Of a stretch of DNA of 64,000 nucleotides, positions 35,567-47,906 are shown in pieces. Within the stretch, counting starts at the first letter, position 1, and each line of letters opens with the position of its first letter. Under the pieces are notes generated by a model. The model made no database searches. It saw only the letters and a program-made list of their open reading frames with translations, and was not told the origin of the DNA. The position numbers and the translations under genes are program-made. The DNA comes from Megascapheus bottae. Its lineage: Eukaryota > Chordata > Mammalia > Rodentia > Geomyidae. The stretch covers positions 1 through 64,000 of the forward strand of contig JANJXV010001825.1 in the NCBI GenBank assembly GCA_024803745.1. Reading direction: 5' to 3'.

Positions 35567-36997
35567 TTAGGAGAGCACCAAAACACAGGCCTTTCCTCGC
35601 TTGTTCCTTCCCTTCTTCGATCGAGCTCTAGAGTCCTCACGAGGAAGTCGGCCAGCATTTCCGGACAGCTGACCTGTGATACTCTGGCAAAGCTTTGGGG
35701 GTAAAGAATCTTCCTTCTCAGAATGGTTTTCTCTCCCGTGATCCCTGTGTTTGGATGGGTGAATCAGGACTAGATTGGGATCCTGTGTGAACTCAATTTT
35801 CCTCAGGTTGAGCTGAGTCTTTGGCCGGTGTTGGTCCCTGAAGACCTTCCACTGGTCTAGGGAGATTTCTTTCAGTGCTGTACTTTCCACATGTGCTGGT
35901 GACTCGACAAGTTCGCGAGGAGTGTCCTTTTTCAGGTGAAGATGGTGGGTGCTTCTCTGCTTTCCACGGGTGTCGGGGGCCGTTGGGTCCCCGCCTGGCC
36001 ACAGGGACTCACCGTTTCCCTTCTCGTTACTGCCCTCTTGGCTATAAAAGAGGACGTAGGCTCGCTGACTCAACACCGAGGAAACAGCACAGGTGCTGAC
36101 CTTCGCATCATCCATTTTATACCACTGGCCATTCCCAGCTTTGATGTAAGAGAAATAATGTCCACTGTGACTGCTCCACCCAGCGTGAACCAGCACGGCG
36201 TACAGGTCGTACACAAGCGGTCCCTCCCTTGGCTGAGACATGTATGGCTGCATATCAAGTCTCTGAGGAAACCGCACTAGCCCATCCACTTTGTCCCCCG
36301 TCAAAGGAGAAAATCTTTTCAGGACGAGGATGAGGACCTTGGAGGCACTGTGCAGAGTCAAGGTCTTGGAAGCAGACACTTTGTGCAGACAAACCCCACG
36401 GTGATAGGCGTCTTCCCCGGCCAGCTCTTCCGGCTCGACCAGTCTGGACAAAGCCTGCTCAACACTCTGAGCTCCCGCGATATCCAGCGTGATGTCCAGA
36501 TAAGGGTCAAAGGTGTCTGAAGTGCTCTGGCACTGGAAACACGTGATTTGGGACCTCCAGGACCCTCCAAAGATTTCCCGGATGAGGCCAGGCTCCCGAC
36601 CGGCAAGATCCAAGCCCATACCACAAGACTGACGCGATTTCTCCATGGACTCCAAGATGAACATGAGAAACTCATGGGCATCTTCCTGCTTGTGCACGTG
36701 GAAGCCAGCTCCGAGGGCACAGGAGGGCTGAATGATGGCCCCGGAGTGCTGGAAAGCCCTTTCCAGGTGAGCTTGCATCACACACATCATGCAGGTTGTC
36801 TTCTGGCAAGCCATCTGGGAGGTCCTAAGGGCCAGCATGTGGCTGGCAAGTGGGCCTGTGTGAGTCAGACACTGCAGAGTGGCATTCATGTAGCAAGCAT
36901 TGCCTGTGTTCTTGAGGCCGGCAGCAACCGTGCGAGGTGGCTCCCAGCTCAGAGGAATGTGCTCTCTAGGACCCAGGGCTGGCTGGAGAGGAGACAT
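35567..36997 (-). CDS. USP17L: USP17-like deubiquitinase, copy 8, first ATG lost, 476 aa from Met25, mosaic
   Basis: Like copy 6 it reads AGG instead of the first ATG (37067-37069), leaving Met25 at 36997 as start. Its body is a mosaic: His70 and Leu74 as in copies 1-4 and 10-13, but Ser208 and Arg224 as in copies 6 and 7. The switch lies between codons 74 and 208, and the first-ATG loss plus Ala14 again match copy 6, so at least two exchange points are needed. All three catalytic residues remain. The annotated frame starts at Met25; the ancestral frame would extend to 37069. Confidence 0.8.
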   Translation of the reverse strand: MSPLQPALGPREHIPLSWEPPRTVAAGLKNTGNACYMNATLQCLTHTGPLASHMLALRTSQMACQKTTCMMCVMQAHLERAFQHSGAIIQPSCALGAGFHVHKQEDAHEFLMFILESMEKSRQSCGMGLDLAGREPGLIREIFGGSWRSQITCFQCQSTSDTFDPYLDITLDIAGAQSVEQALSRLVEPEELAGEDAYHRGVCLHKVSASKTLTLHSASKVLILVLKRFSPLTGDKVDGLVRFPQRLDMQPYMSQPREGPLVYDLYAVLVHAGWSSHSGHYFSYIKAGNGQWYKMDDAKVSTCAVSSVLSQRAYVLFYSQEGSNEKGNGESLWPGGDPTAPDTRGKQRSTHHLHLKKDTPRELVESPAHVESTALKEISLDQWKVFRDQHRPKTQLNLRKIEFTQDPNLVLIHPSKHRDHGRENHSEKEDSLPPKLCQSITGQLSGNAGRLPREDSRARSKKGRNKRGKACVLVLS

Positions 36998-37706
36998 ATC
37001 CTTCGCAAGGTTTGGATCTTTCCCAGGTGCCCCGGGGGAACCTCGGGGGAGAGGAGACCACGAAGACCTTTAAGAATTCACAAGGGCAAAAGGAGGAGAA
37101 TCCAAGCCTCTTGCTTCTTTCCTACCTTTCTTGTGCTTTGGAAGAAGGGAGCTGACAAAATTCCCAAGGGAGAGCCCAAAAGTGGTCACCAAAGGGACCA
37201 CTGGAAATCCCACTGGGAGGGCAGCGCTCCACCACAGGCAGAAGGGGGTAAGATCACTGCTTGGGGATCCCTCAGAGTAGCGTTCTCTATGGGGGTGAAG
37301 GAAGACAATACCTTTCACTAGCATCCTAACCATTTCCCACGAGATACAGGGGAACTCTGGAATTCCTCAAGCCTGAAACCCAGCCCCAGAGGTCAGGAGA
37401 AAGAAGCAAGGAAAAAGAGGGAAAATACAAAGGGCCTAGAAAACATTTTTTAGCAGGGTCCATTCCTCTCCAGTGTGGAAGGAATAATGTCAGCTGCAGA
37501 GTTGTTGAATGACAGGGGGAAGCACGGAGCAGTCTCATAAACTTTTCCAAGGGATGCAAGAAACACTCACCTTACAAATTCAGGCCCACAGTAACCAACG
37601 CTCCAGGAGAAAGGGGCTCCTCGAGTACCCCTCCGGGAATCAGCAGGAAACGATGTTTCCTACTCAGCAGTAGCTGCCCAGTGGTCATTCTTCCATTCCA
37701 ATCCGG

Positions 37707-37772
37707 CTTTTATTCTGATTCAGGCCCTCCTGCCATGCCTTCTCCTTATGATTGGCTGATGGGCCCCACCCT
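37707..37772 (-). promoter_or_regulatory. Predicted promoter of unit 8
   Basis: Elements unchanged. Donor GT starts at 37570, acceptor AG ends at 37287; the intron is one base shorter through a T-run difference. Confidence 0.5.
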
Positions 37773-38050
37773 AAATTCCACACACCTGTGCCTCCTTGCA
37801 GTCGGGATGGGCTCGTGGTGCCCTGTCCTTTCAGTGAGCAACAATGCTCAAGCTGAAGCTGTTTCCACTCTCTAGTGTATGAGCAGGTGGGATGCACTGA
37901 GAATTGGTTCATTGCTAAGTAAGGGACACATTTTACTTGAATCCCAGTCATGACATTTCTAAACTCGAGAAAAGGAGGAACTTGAAGACCAGCCGAGGCT
38001 GGGGGCGGGGGTGGGGGGAGGGGATGAATCTACCTGAAAGATTTCTTATT

Positions 38051-38139
38051 CCTCCTCTTCTTACCCCTTTTTCTTCGCCCTTCTTCCTCTTCGTCCTCTT
38101 CCTCTTCTTCTTCCTCTTCCGCTTCTTCTTCTTCTTTTG

Positions 38140-38191
<52 letters not shown>

Positions 38192-38476
38192 TTCTTCTTC
38201 TTCTTCTTCTTCTTCTTCTTCTTCTTCTTCTTCTTCTATAATGGGCATGACTCTTGGACAGTGTTTGCTCAAGCACTTTGCTACTTGAGCCACAGCATCC
38301 CTTCTGACTATTTCTGCAAAGGAATGGCCCCAGGGCTTCCTGCAGGCCAGGCAATCACTCTACCAGTAGGCAACCGTCCCCGCCCCCAGGTCTGCCTTTG
38401 GAACTGCAAGCCTCACATCTCAGCCTCCCAACTAGCTGGGATTACAAGGGAGATCCACTGGGCCCAACCAGGCCAG
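38051..38476 (-). mobile_element. SINE with (GAA)n tail, unit 8
   Basis: Tail 38051-38237 (187 bases), body 38238-38476. Confidence 0.7.
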
Positions 38477-38836
38477 GTCATCTTCCCACTCATTAGAAGT
38501 TGGAAGAGAATCCACATTCACATAGAAAAACATGATAAGGGTCGCCCTAAATTTCAAAACACACCAGGAGATGTACCCAGGAAATTCTATGACCAGGTAG
38601 TTCCCAGACTTGTAACCCCATAGGGCGTAAAGAGTCTAAAGAACTGATTCAGTTGCGATTTACTGATAGAACAGAGTGCTGCAGAAAGAGCCAGCCTTTC
38701 AGAAGGCATGGACTCAGCAGAATACTGTTGATCCATTTTGTCACTTTGGAATATGATCTGGCCCTCCCTATCCCGCAGTGGCAGAGGGTTCTTCTCCAGA
38801 AAGTCCAGAGAACTGCCGAGAGTGAGATCACAGAGA

Positions 38837-39119
38837 TGTTATCTGTTGGGGTGTTCCCCAATACGGGGGTCATTGATCAAAGGAACCAGACTGACAGAAA
38901 GCCAAAGTTAAGCAAAGTTTTATTTCACACCAAGCACGGAGAATGTCACTGACCGGTCAGGGCCAACTCTGTGAAGAGAGAGCGACCCCTCCCGGCCTCA
39001 CAGGCTAAGTTCTATAGGGCAAAAACCACAACCCCCAAGTTTATTACAGCTTCGCATCTGCTAGAGGCTGACTGGTTACAAACAGCACAGTTACACATGT
39101 ACTCCTGCTGACTGGACGT
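38837..39119 (-). mobile_element. LTR-like segment, unit 8
   Basis: Unit 5-like form; no unique change noted. Confidence 0.45.
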
Positions 39120-40124
39120 CTCCACCTGACCTGTCCCAACCTTGTGACTGAGCCTCGTGTTTGGAAATGGACTGGTTTAGGGGACTGTTTGCAAGTCGTT
39201 TTCCGTGTCATCACGCTCCGTTCACACTGAACTTAATCCAGTAGTCTCGTTTTCGGTTTCATGGTTTTAAACAAGGTGTGGTTGTACTTTTGCATCCATA
39301 ACAAATTGGTCGTTCAGTCCAGATGGAGTTACACAGGCTGGATGAAGTCACTCGGGCTCAACACTGAACCTTACACCAAAAAATACTGGTCCTTAAAATG
39401 TCGGCACATCCAGCAGAAGCGGGGGAAACATGTGCACCACAACACAGTTCAAAGAGAAGTCAGCAGTGTCCCAGGATCCGTCACGGTGTGGCGTTTTCAG
39501 GGCACTAGTGAGACCCATATGACTTTCACAGCTTCTGATACCAGTAATGGAGACGGGGAAAACTCCCCTCCGGGTCCATGCATACCATTCTGAGGAGTTT
39601 CCTGGCAGCTCCAACGCCATTGGCCTGCGGAAAACACCAGTACTTCTACCTAATTTCATTATGTATGTTTCCTTCTCCATGGCATACACTTTATTTTCTG
39701 GAGAAGTAAATGAATGTCCATACGTGATGATCTCAGTGAATTTTTCAATTGAAATATATAGAGGGGTTACAGTTATATTAGCCAGATAGTAGGTGCCTTA
39801 CAACTCCCACATTGGCACCCCCTTTCAGATTTCTGTTCCCATTTCCCTCCCCCCCCCTTAATTTATTGCTTCATCGTTTACGTGTATAAGTTTACTGGTG
39901 TTCCATCTATTCTTTTCACAGAGACATGGAGCTGCCTTAATCCAATTCCTACTTCCTTATTGCCCTTCCTATGTCTACTTCCCATCTGGTACGTTTCCTA
40001 CTCCTCCCCATGGGAGAGTTGCACCTCCTAAATGGAGATCTTAGCAAGCTCCCAGTGTCTCAGGCCTGTAACCCAAGCTACCCAGGAGGTTCAGATTTGG
40101 GGATTGCCCTTCGAAGGCGGCATG

Positions 40125-40412
40125 GGCCGGGCGCGGTGGCTCAAGCCTACAACACGACCTACTCAGGAGGCTGAGATCTGAGCTTCCAAGCTAGCTGGGA
40201 ACAAGAGGACTTGGGACTCTTAGCTCCAAATAATCAGTAGACAACAGGAAGCGGGGCTTGGCACCTAGCTAGGGAGGTAGCCTTGAGCTGAAGGGCTCAG
40301 GGACAGTAGCCAGGCCCAGGCGAAGGGCCGTGGCCCTTAGCTGAAGAGCTCAGGGACAGCACCCAGGCCGAGTTCAAGCCCCTTTATCCAACCCGCAGGC
40401 CCCTCTCCCCAG

Positions 40413-40447
<35 letters not shown>

Positions 40448-40460
40448 CCACAACCACAAC
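40125..40460 (+). mobile_element. Plus-strand SINE with (AAC)n tail, after gene 8
   Basis: Tail 48 bases (40413-40460). Confidence 0.72.
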
Positions 40461-40648
40461 TAGGAGGCAGCATGGGTGGGCAGGTTCATGGGATTCTTCT
40501 GTCCTCCAGACCGCAAGGCCCTACATGTGGATCTTTGGCTCAGGTCATTCCCCACTCGTCTGGAGGTCATCTCGGGAAAGTGTGAAAACTCAAGATCCAC
40601 AGACAGGATCAGCACCAAATTACAAACCCGAGAAAGAACCCGGCGGAT

Positions 40649-42151
40649 TTAGGAGAGCACCAAAACACAGGCCTTTCCTCGCTTGTTCCTTCCCTTCTTC
40701 GATCGAGCTCTAGCGTCCTCACGAGGAAGTCGGCCAGCATTTCCGGACAGCTGACCTGTGATACTCTGGCAAAGCTTTGGGGGTAAAGAATCTTCCTTCT
40801 CAGAATGGTTTTCTCTCCCGTGATCCCTGTGTTTGGATGGGTGAATCAGGACTAGATTGGGATCCTGTGTGAACTCAATTTTCCTCAGGTTGAGCTGAGT
40901 CTTTGGCCGGTGTTGGTCCCTGAAGACCTTCCACTGGTCTAGGGAGATTTCTTTCAGTGCTGTACTTTCCACATGTGCTGGTGACTCGACAAGTTCGCGA
41001 GGAGTGTCCTTTTTCAGGTGAAGATGGTGGGTGCTTCTCTGCTTTCCACGGGTGTCGGGGGCCGTTGGGTCCCCGCCTGGCCACAGGGACTCACCGTTTC
41101 CCTTCTCGTTACTGCCCTCTTGGCTATAAAAGAGGACGTAGGCTCGCTGACTCAACACCGAGGAAACAGCACAGGTGCTGACCTTCGCATCATCCATTTT
41201 ATACCACTGGCCATTCCCAGCTTTGATGTAAGAGAAATAATGTCCACTGTGACTGCTCCACCCAGCGTGAACCAGCACGGCGTACAGGTCGTACACAAGC
41301 GGTCCCTCCCTTGGCTGAGACATGTATGGCTGCATATCAAGTCTCTGAGGAAACCGCACTAGCCCATCCACTTTGTCCCCCGTCAAAGGAGAAAATCTTT
41401 TCAGGACGAGGATGAGGACCTTGGAGGCACTGTGCAGAGTCAAGGTCTTGGAAGCAGACACTTTGTGCAGACAAACCCCACGGTGATAGGCGTCTTCCCC
41501 GGCCAGCTCTTCCGGCTCGACCAGTCTGGCCAAAGCCTGCTCAACACTCTGAGCTCCCGCGATATCCAGCGTGATGTCCAGATAAGGGTCAAAGGTGTCT
41601 GAAGTGCTCTGGCACTGGAAACACGTGATTTGGGACCTCCAGGACCCTCCAAAGATTTCCCGGATGAGGCCAGGCTCCCGACCGGCAAGATCCAAGCCCA
41701 TACCACAAGACTGACGCGATTTCTCCATGGACTCCAAGATGAACATGAGAAACTCATGGGCATCTTCCTGCTTGTGCACGTGGAAGCCAGCTCCGAGGGC
41801 ACAGGAGGGCTGAATGATGGCCCCGGAGTGCTGGAAAGCCCTTTCCAGGTGAGCTTGCATCACACACATCATGCAGGTTGTCTTCTGGCAAGCCATCTGG
41901 GAGGTCCTAAGGGCCAGCATGTGGCTGGCAATTGGGCCTGTGTCAGTCAGACACTGCAGAGTGGCATTCATGTAGCAAGCATTGCCTGTGTTCTTGAGGC
42001 CGGCAGCAACCGTGCGAGGTGGCTCCCAGCTCAGAGGAATGTGCTCTCTAGGACCCAGGGCTGGCTGGAGAGGAGACATATCCTTCGCAAGGTTTGGATC
42101 TTTCCCAGGTGCCCCGGGGGAACCTCGGGGGAGAGGAGACCACGAAGACAT
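40649..42151 (-). CDS. USP17L: USP17-like deubiquitinase, copy 9, intact 500 aa
   Basis: Open from ATG 42151 to TAA 40649. Ala14, Asp70, Ile74, Ala208 and Arg224 match copy 5 rather than its immediate neighbours 6-8; Ser480Ala in the basic tail is unique. It is the last copy carrying Arg224, marking the right edge of that block. The triad Cys59, His304 and Asp320 is present. The flanking CTT tract is the shortest in the window (172 bases), because one CCTCTT interruption is missing. Confidence 0.85.
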   Translation of the reverse strand: MSSWSPLPRGSPGAPGKDPNLAKDMSPLQPALGPREHIPLSWEPPRTVAAGLKNTGNACYMNATLQCLTDTGPIASHMLALRTSQMACQKTTCMMCVMQAHLERAFQHSGAIIQPSCALGAGFHVHKQEDAHEFLMFILESMEKSRQSCGMGLDLAGREPGLIREIFGGSWRSQITCFQCQSTSDTFDPYLDITLDIAGAQSVEQALARLVEPEELAGEDAYHRGVCLHKVSASKTLTLHSASKVLILVLKRFSPLTGDKVDGLVRFPQRLDMQPYMSQPREGPLVYDLYAVLVHAGWSSHSGHYFSYIKAGNGQWYKMDDAKVSTCAVSSVLSQRAYVLFYSQEGSNEKGNGESLWPGGDPTAPDTRGKQRSTHHLHLKKDTPRELVESPAHVESTALKEISLDQWKVFRDQHRPKTQLNLRKIEFTQDPNLVLIHPSKHRDHGRENHSEKEDSLPPKLCQSITGQLSGNAGRLPREDARARSKKGRNKRGKACVLVLS

Positions 42152-42788
42152 TTAAGAATTCACAAGGGCAAAAGGAGGAGAATCCAAGCCTCTTGCTTCT
42201 TTCCTACCTTTCTTGTGCTTTGGAAGAAGGGAGCTGACAAAATTCCCAAGGGAGAGCCCAAAAGTGGTCACCAAAGGGACCACTGGAAATCCCACTGGGA
42301 GGGCAGCGCTCCACCACAGGCAGAAGGGGGTAAGATCACTGCTTGGGGATCCCTCAGAGTAGCGTTCTCTATGGGGGTGAAGGAAGACAATACCTTTCAC
42401 TAGCATCCTAACCATTTCCCACGAGATACAGGGGAACTCTGGAATTCCTCAAGCCTGAAACCCAGCCCCAGAGGTCAGGAGAAAGAAGCAAGGAAAAAGA
42501 GGGAAAATACAAAGGGCCTAGAAAACATTTTTTAGCAGGGTCCATTCCTCTCCAGTGTGGAAGGAATAATGTCAGCTGCAGAGTTGTTGAATGACAGGGG
42601 GAAGCACGGAGCAGTCTCATAAACTTTTCCAAGGGATGCAAGAAACACTCACCTTACAAATTCAGGCCCACAGTAACCAACGCTCCAGGAGAAAGGGGCT
42701 CCTCGAGTACCCCTCCGGGAATCAGCAGGAAACGATGTTTCCTACTCAGCAGTAGCTGCCCAGTGGTCATTCTTCCATTCCAATCCGG

Positions 42789-42854
42789 CTTTTATTCTGA
42801 TTCAGGCCCTCCTGCCATGCCTTCTCCTTATGATTGGCTGATGGGCCCCACCCT
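42789..42854 (-). promoter_or_regulatory. Predicted promoter of unit 9
   Basis: Elements unchanged. Donor GT starts at 42652, acceptor AG ends at 42369. Confidence 0.5.
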
Positions 42855-43132
42855 AAATTCCACACACCTGTGCCTCCTTGCAGTCGGGATGGGCTCGTGG
42901 TGCCCTGTCCTTTCAGTGAGCAACAATGCTCAAGCTGAAGCTGTTTCCACTCTCTAGTGTATGAGCAGGTGGGATGCACTGAGAATTGGTTCATTGCTAA
43001 GTAAGGGACACATTTTACTTGAATCCCAGTCATGACATTTCTAAACTCGAGAAAAGGAGGAACTTGAAGACCAGCCGAGGCTGGGGGTGGGGGTGGGGGG
43101 AGGGGATGAATCTACCTGAAAGATTTCTTATT

Positions 43133-43229
43133 CCTCCTCTTCTTACCCCTTTTTCTTCGCCCTTCTTCCTCTTCGTCCTCTTCCTCTTCTTCTTCCTCTT
43201 CCGCTTCTTCTTCTTCTTTTGCTTCTTCT

Positions 43230-43261
<32 letters not shown>

Positions 43262-43543
43262 TTCTTCTTCTTCTTCTTCTTCTTCTTCTTCTTCTTCTTC
43301 TTCTATAATGGGCATGACTCTTGGACAGTGTTTGCTCAAGCACTTTGCTACTTGAGCCACAGCATCCCTTCTGACTATTTCTGCAAAGGAATGGCCCCAG
43401 GGCTTCCTGCAGGCCAGGCAATCACTCTACCAGTAGGCAACCGTCCCCGCCCCCAGGTCTGCCTTTGGAACTGCAAGCCTCACATCTCAGCCTCCCAACT
43501 AGCTGGGATTACAAGGGAGATCCACTGGGCCCAACCAGGCCAG
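43133..43543 (-). mobile_element. SINE with (GAA)n tail, unit 9
   Basis: Tail 43133-43304 (172 bases, the shortest), lacking one CCTCTT interruption; body 43305-43543. Confidence 0.7.
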
Positions 43544-43903
43544 GTCATCTTCCCACTCATTAGAAGTTGGAAGAGAATCCACATTCACATAGAAAAACAT
43601 GATAAGGGTCGCCCTAAATTTCAAAACACACCAGGAGATGTACCCAGGAAATTCTATGACCAGGTAGTTCCCAGACTTGTAACCCCATAGGGCGTAAAGA
43701 GTCTAAAGAACTGATTCAGTTGCGATTTACTGATAGAACAGAGTGCTGCAGAAAGAGCCAGCCTTTCAGAAGGCATGGACTCAGCAGAATACTGTTGATC
43801 CATTTTGTCACTTTGGAATATGATCTGGCCCTCCCTATCCCGCAGTGGCAGAGGGTTCTTCTCCAGAAAGTCCAGAGAACTGCCGAGAGTGAGATCACAG
43901 AGA

Positions 43904-44186
43904 TGTTATCTGTTGGGGTGTTCCCCAATACGGGGGTCATTGATCAAAGGAACCAGACTGACAGAAAGCCAAAGTTAAGCAAAGTTTTATTTCACACCAA
44001 GCACGGAGAATGTCACTGACCGGTCAGGGCCAACTCTGTGAAGAGAGAGCGACCCCTCCCGGCCTCACAGGCTAAGTTCTATAGGGCAAAAACCACAACC
44101 CCCAAGTTTATTACAGCTTCGCATCTGCTAGAGGCTGACTGGTTACAAACAGCACAGTTACACATGTACTCCTGCTGACTGGACGT
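43904..44186 (-). mobile_element. LTR-like segment, unit 9
   Basis: Unit 5-like form; no unique change noted. Confidence 0.45.
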
Positions 44187-45190
44187 CTCCACCTGACCTG
44201 TCCCAACCTTGTGACTGAGCCTCGTGTTTGGAAATGGACTGGTTTAGGGGACTGTTTGCAAGTCGTTTTCCGTGTCTTCACGCTCCGTTCGCACTGAACT
44301 TAATCCAGTAGTCTCGTTTTCGGTTTCATGGTTTTAAACAAGGTGTGGTTGTACTTTTGCATCCATAACAAATTGGTCGTTCAGTCCAGATGGAGTTACA
44401 CAGGCTGGATGAAGTCACTCGGGCTCAACACTGAACCTTACACCAAAAAATACTGGTCCTTAAAATGTCGGCACATCCAGCAGAAGCGGGGGAAACATGT
44501 GCACCACAACACAGTTCAAAGAGAAGTCAGCAGTGTCCCAGGATCCGTCACGGTGTGGCGTTTTCAGGGCACTAGTGAGACCCATATGACTTTCACAGCT
44601 TCTGATACCAGTAATGGAGACGGGGAAAACTCCCCTCCGGGTCCATGCATACCATTCTGAGGAGTTTCCTGGCAGCTCCAACGCCATTGGCCTGCGGAAA
44701 ACACCAGTACTTCTACCTAATTTCATTATGTATGTTTCCTTCTCCATGGCATACACTTTATTTTCTGGAGAAGTAAATGAATGTCCATACGTGATGATCT
44801 CAGTGAATTTTTCAATTGAAATATATAGAGGGGTTACAGTTATATTAGCCAGATAGTAGGTGCCTTACAACTCCCACATTGGCACCCCCTTTCAGATTTC
44901 TGTTCCCATTTCCCTCCCCCCCCTTAATTTATTGCTTCATCGTTTACGTGTATAAGTTTACTGGTGTTCCATCTATTCTTTTCACAGAGACATGGAGCTG
45001 CCTTAATCCAATTCCTACTTCCTTATTGCCCTTCCTATGTCTACTTCCCATCTGGTACGTTTCCTACTCCTCCCCATGGGAGAGTTGCACCTCCTAAATG
45101 GAGATCTTAGCAAGCTCCCAGTGTCTCAGGCCTGTAATCCAAGCTACCCAGGAGGTTCAGATTTGGGGATTGCCCTTCGAAGGCGGCATG

Positions 45191-45526
45191 GGCCGGGCGT
45201 GGTGGCTCAAGCCTACAACACGACCTACTCAGGAGGCTGAGATCTGAGCTTCCAAGCTAGCTGGGAACAAGAGGACTTGGGACTCTTAGCTCCAAATAAT
45301 CAGTAGACAACAGGAAGCGGGGCTTGGCACCTAGCTAGGGAGGTAGCCTTGAGCTGAAGGGCTCAGGGACAGTAGCCAGGCCCAGGCGAAGGGCCGTGGC
45401 CCTTAGCTGAAGAGCTCAGGGACAGCACCCAGGCCGAGTTCAAGCCCCTTTATCCAACCCGCAGGCCCCTCTCCCCAGAACAACAACAACAACAACAACA
45501 ACAACAACCACAACCACAACCACAAC
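45191..45526 (+). mobile_element. Plus-strand SINE with (AAC)n tail, after gene 9
   Basis: Tail 48 bases. The head reads GGGCGTGGTGG, a CpG loss seen only here. Confidence 0.72.
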
Positions 45527-45714
45527 TAGGAGGCAGCATGGGTGGGCAGGTTCATGGGATTCTTCTGTCCTCCAGACCGCAAGGCCCTACATGTGGATCT
45601 TTGGCTCAGGTCATTCCCCACTCGTCTGGAGGTCATCTCGGGAAAGTGTGAAACCTCAAGATCCACAGACAGGATCAGCACCAAATTACAAACCCGAGAC
45701 AGAACCCGGCGAAT

Positions 45715-47203
45715 TTAGGAGAGCACCAAAACACAGGCCTTTCCTCGCTTGTTCCTTCCCTTCTTCGATCGAGCTCTAGAGTCCTCACGAGGAAGTCGGC
45801 CAGCATTTCCGGACAGCTGACCTGTGATACTCTGGCAAAGCTTTGTGGGTAAAGAATCTTCCTTCTCAGAATGGTTTTCTCTCCCGTGATCCCTGTGTTT
45901 GGATGGGTGAATCAGGACTAGATTGGGATCCTGTGTGAACTCAATTTTCCTCAGGTTGAGCTGAGTCTTTGGCCGGTGTTGGTCCCTGAAGACCTTCCAC
46001 TGGTCTAGGGAGATTTCTTTCAGTGCTGTACTTTCCACATGTGCTGGTGACTCGACAAGTTCGCGAGGAGTGTCCTTTTTCAGGTGAAGATGGTGGGTGC
46101 TTCTCTGCTTTCCACGGGTGTCGGGGGCCGTTGGGTCCCCGCCTGGCCACAGGGACTCACCGTTTCCCTTCTCGTTACTGCCCTCTTGGCTATAAAAGAG
46201 GACGTAGGCTCGCTGACTCAACACCGAGGAAACAGCACAGGTGCTGACCTTCGCATCCTCCATTTTATACTACTGGCCATTCCCAGCTTTGATGTAAGAG
46301 AAATAATGTCCACTGTGACTGCTCCACCCAGCGTGAACCAGCACGGCGTACAGGTCGTACACAAGCGGTCCCTCCCTTGGCTGAGACATGTATGGCTGCA
46401 TATCAAGTCTCTGAGGAAACCGCACTAGCCCATCCACTTTGTCCCCCGTCAAAGGAGAAAATCTTTTCAGGACGAGGATGAGGACCTTGGAGGCACTGTG
46501 CAGAGTCAAGGTCTTGGAAGCAGACACTTTGTGCAGACAAACCCCACAGTGATAGGCGTCTTCCCCGGCCAGCTCTTCCGGCTCGACCAGTCTGGCCAAA
46601 GCCTGCTCAACACTCTGAGCTCCCGCGATATCCAGCGTGATGTCCAGATAAGGGTCAAAGGTGTCTGAAGTGCTCTGGCACTGGAAACACGTGATTTGGG
46701 ACCTCCAGGACCCTCCAAAGATTTCCCGGATGAGGCCAGGCTCCCGACCGGCAAGATCCAAGCCCATACCACAAGACTGACGCGATTTCTCCATGGACTC
46801 CAAGATGAACATGAGAAACTCATGGGCATCTTCCTGCTTGTGCACGTGGAAGCCAGCTCCGAGGGCACAGGAGGGCTGAATGATGGCCCCGGAGTGCTGG
46901 AAAGCCCTTTCCAGGTGAGCTTGCATCACACACATCATGCAGGTTGTCTTCTGGCAAGCCATCTGGGAGGTCCTAAGGGCCAGCATGTGGCTGGCAAGTG
47001 GGCCTGTGTGAGTCAGACACTGCAGAGAGGCATTCATGTAGCAAGCATTGCCTGTGTTCTTGAGGCCGGCAGCAACCGTGCGAGGTGGCTCCCAGCTCAG
47101 AGGAATGTGCTCTCTAGGACCCAGGGCTGGCTGGAGAGGAGACATATCCTTCGCAAGGTTTGGATCTTTCCCAGGTGACCCGGGGGAACCTCGGGGGAGA
47201 CAT
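45715..47203 (-). pseudogene. USP17L: USP17-like deubiquitinase, copy 10, 14-bp deletion and nonsense at codon 316
   Basis: Two independent lesions. A 14-bp deletion just after the first ATG (junction near 47200), with 3-bp AGA microhomology at its ends, puts that ATG (47201-47203) out of frame; Met25 at 47145 is still usable. Trp316 in the His-box region is TAG (46270-46272), so the longest product from Met25 is 291 residues. It keeps His304 but loses Asp320 and the tail. In addition the codon for Asp320 is changed to Glu (MEDAKV) beyond the stop, and Thr64Ser and Pro458Thr are present; Cys224 is retained. Three separate changes within six codons of the catalytic Asp region and the N-terminal deletion suggest relaxed constraint. 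The leader ORF has Gly8Arg and an Ala-to-Thr change here only. Confidence 0.88.
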
Positions 47204-47840
47204 TTAAGAATTCACAAGGGCAAAAGGAGGAGAATCCAAGCCTCTTGCTTCTTTCCTACCTTTCTTGTGCTTTGGAAGAAGGGAGCTGACAAAATTCCCA
47301 AGGGAGAGCCCAAAAGTGGTCACCAAAGGGACCACTGGAAATCCCACTGGGAGGGCAGTGCTCCACCACAGGCAGAAGGGGGTAAGATCACTGCTTGGGG
47401 ATCCCTCAGAGTAGCGTTCTCTATGGGGGTGAAGGAAGACAATACGTTTCACTAGCATCCTAACCATTTCCCACGAGATACAGGGGAACTCTGGAATTCC
47501 TCAAGCCTGAAACCCAGCCCCAGAGGTCAGGAGAAAGAAGCAAGGAAAAAGAGGGAAAATACAAAGGGCCTAGAAAACATTTTTTAGCAGGGTCCATTCC
47601 TCTCCAGTGTGGAAGGAATAATGTCAGCTGCAGAGTTGTTGAATGACAGGGGGAAGCACGGAGCAGTCTCATAAACTTTTCCAAGGGATGCAAGAAACAC
47701 TCACCTTACAAATTCAGGCCCACAGTAACCAACGCTCCAGGAGAAAGGGGCTCCTCGAGTACCCCTCCGGGAATCAGCAGGAAACGATGTTTCCTACTCA
47801 GCAGTAGCTGCCCAGTGGTCATTCTTCCATTCCAATCCGG

Positions 47841-47906
47841 CTTTTATTCTGATTCAGGCCCTCCTGCCATGCCTTCTCCTTATGATTGGCTGATGGGCCC
47901 CACCCT
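47841..47906 (-). promoter_or_regulatory. Predicted promoter of unit 10
   Basis: Elements unchanged although the gene is broken. Donor GT starts at 47704, acceptor AG ends at 47421. Confidence 0.48.
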
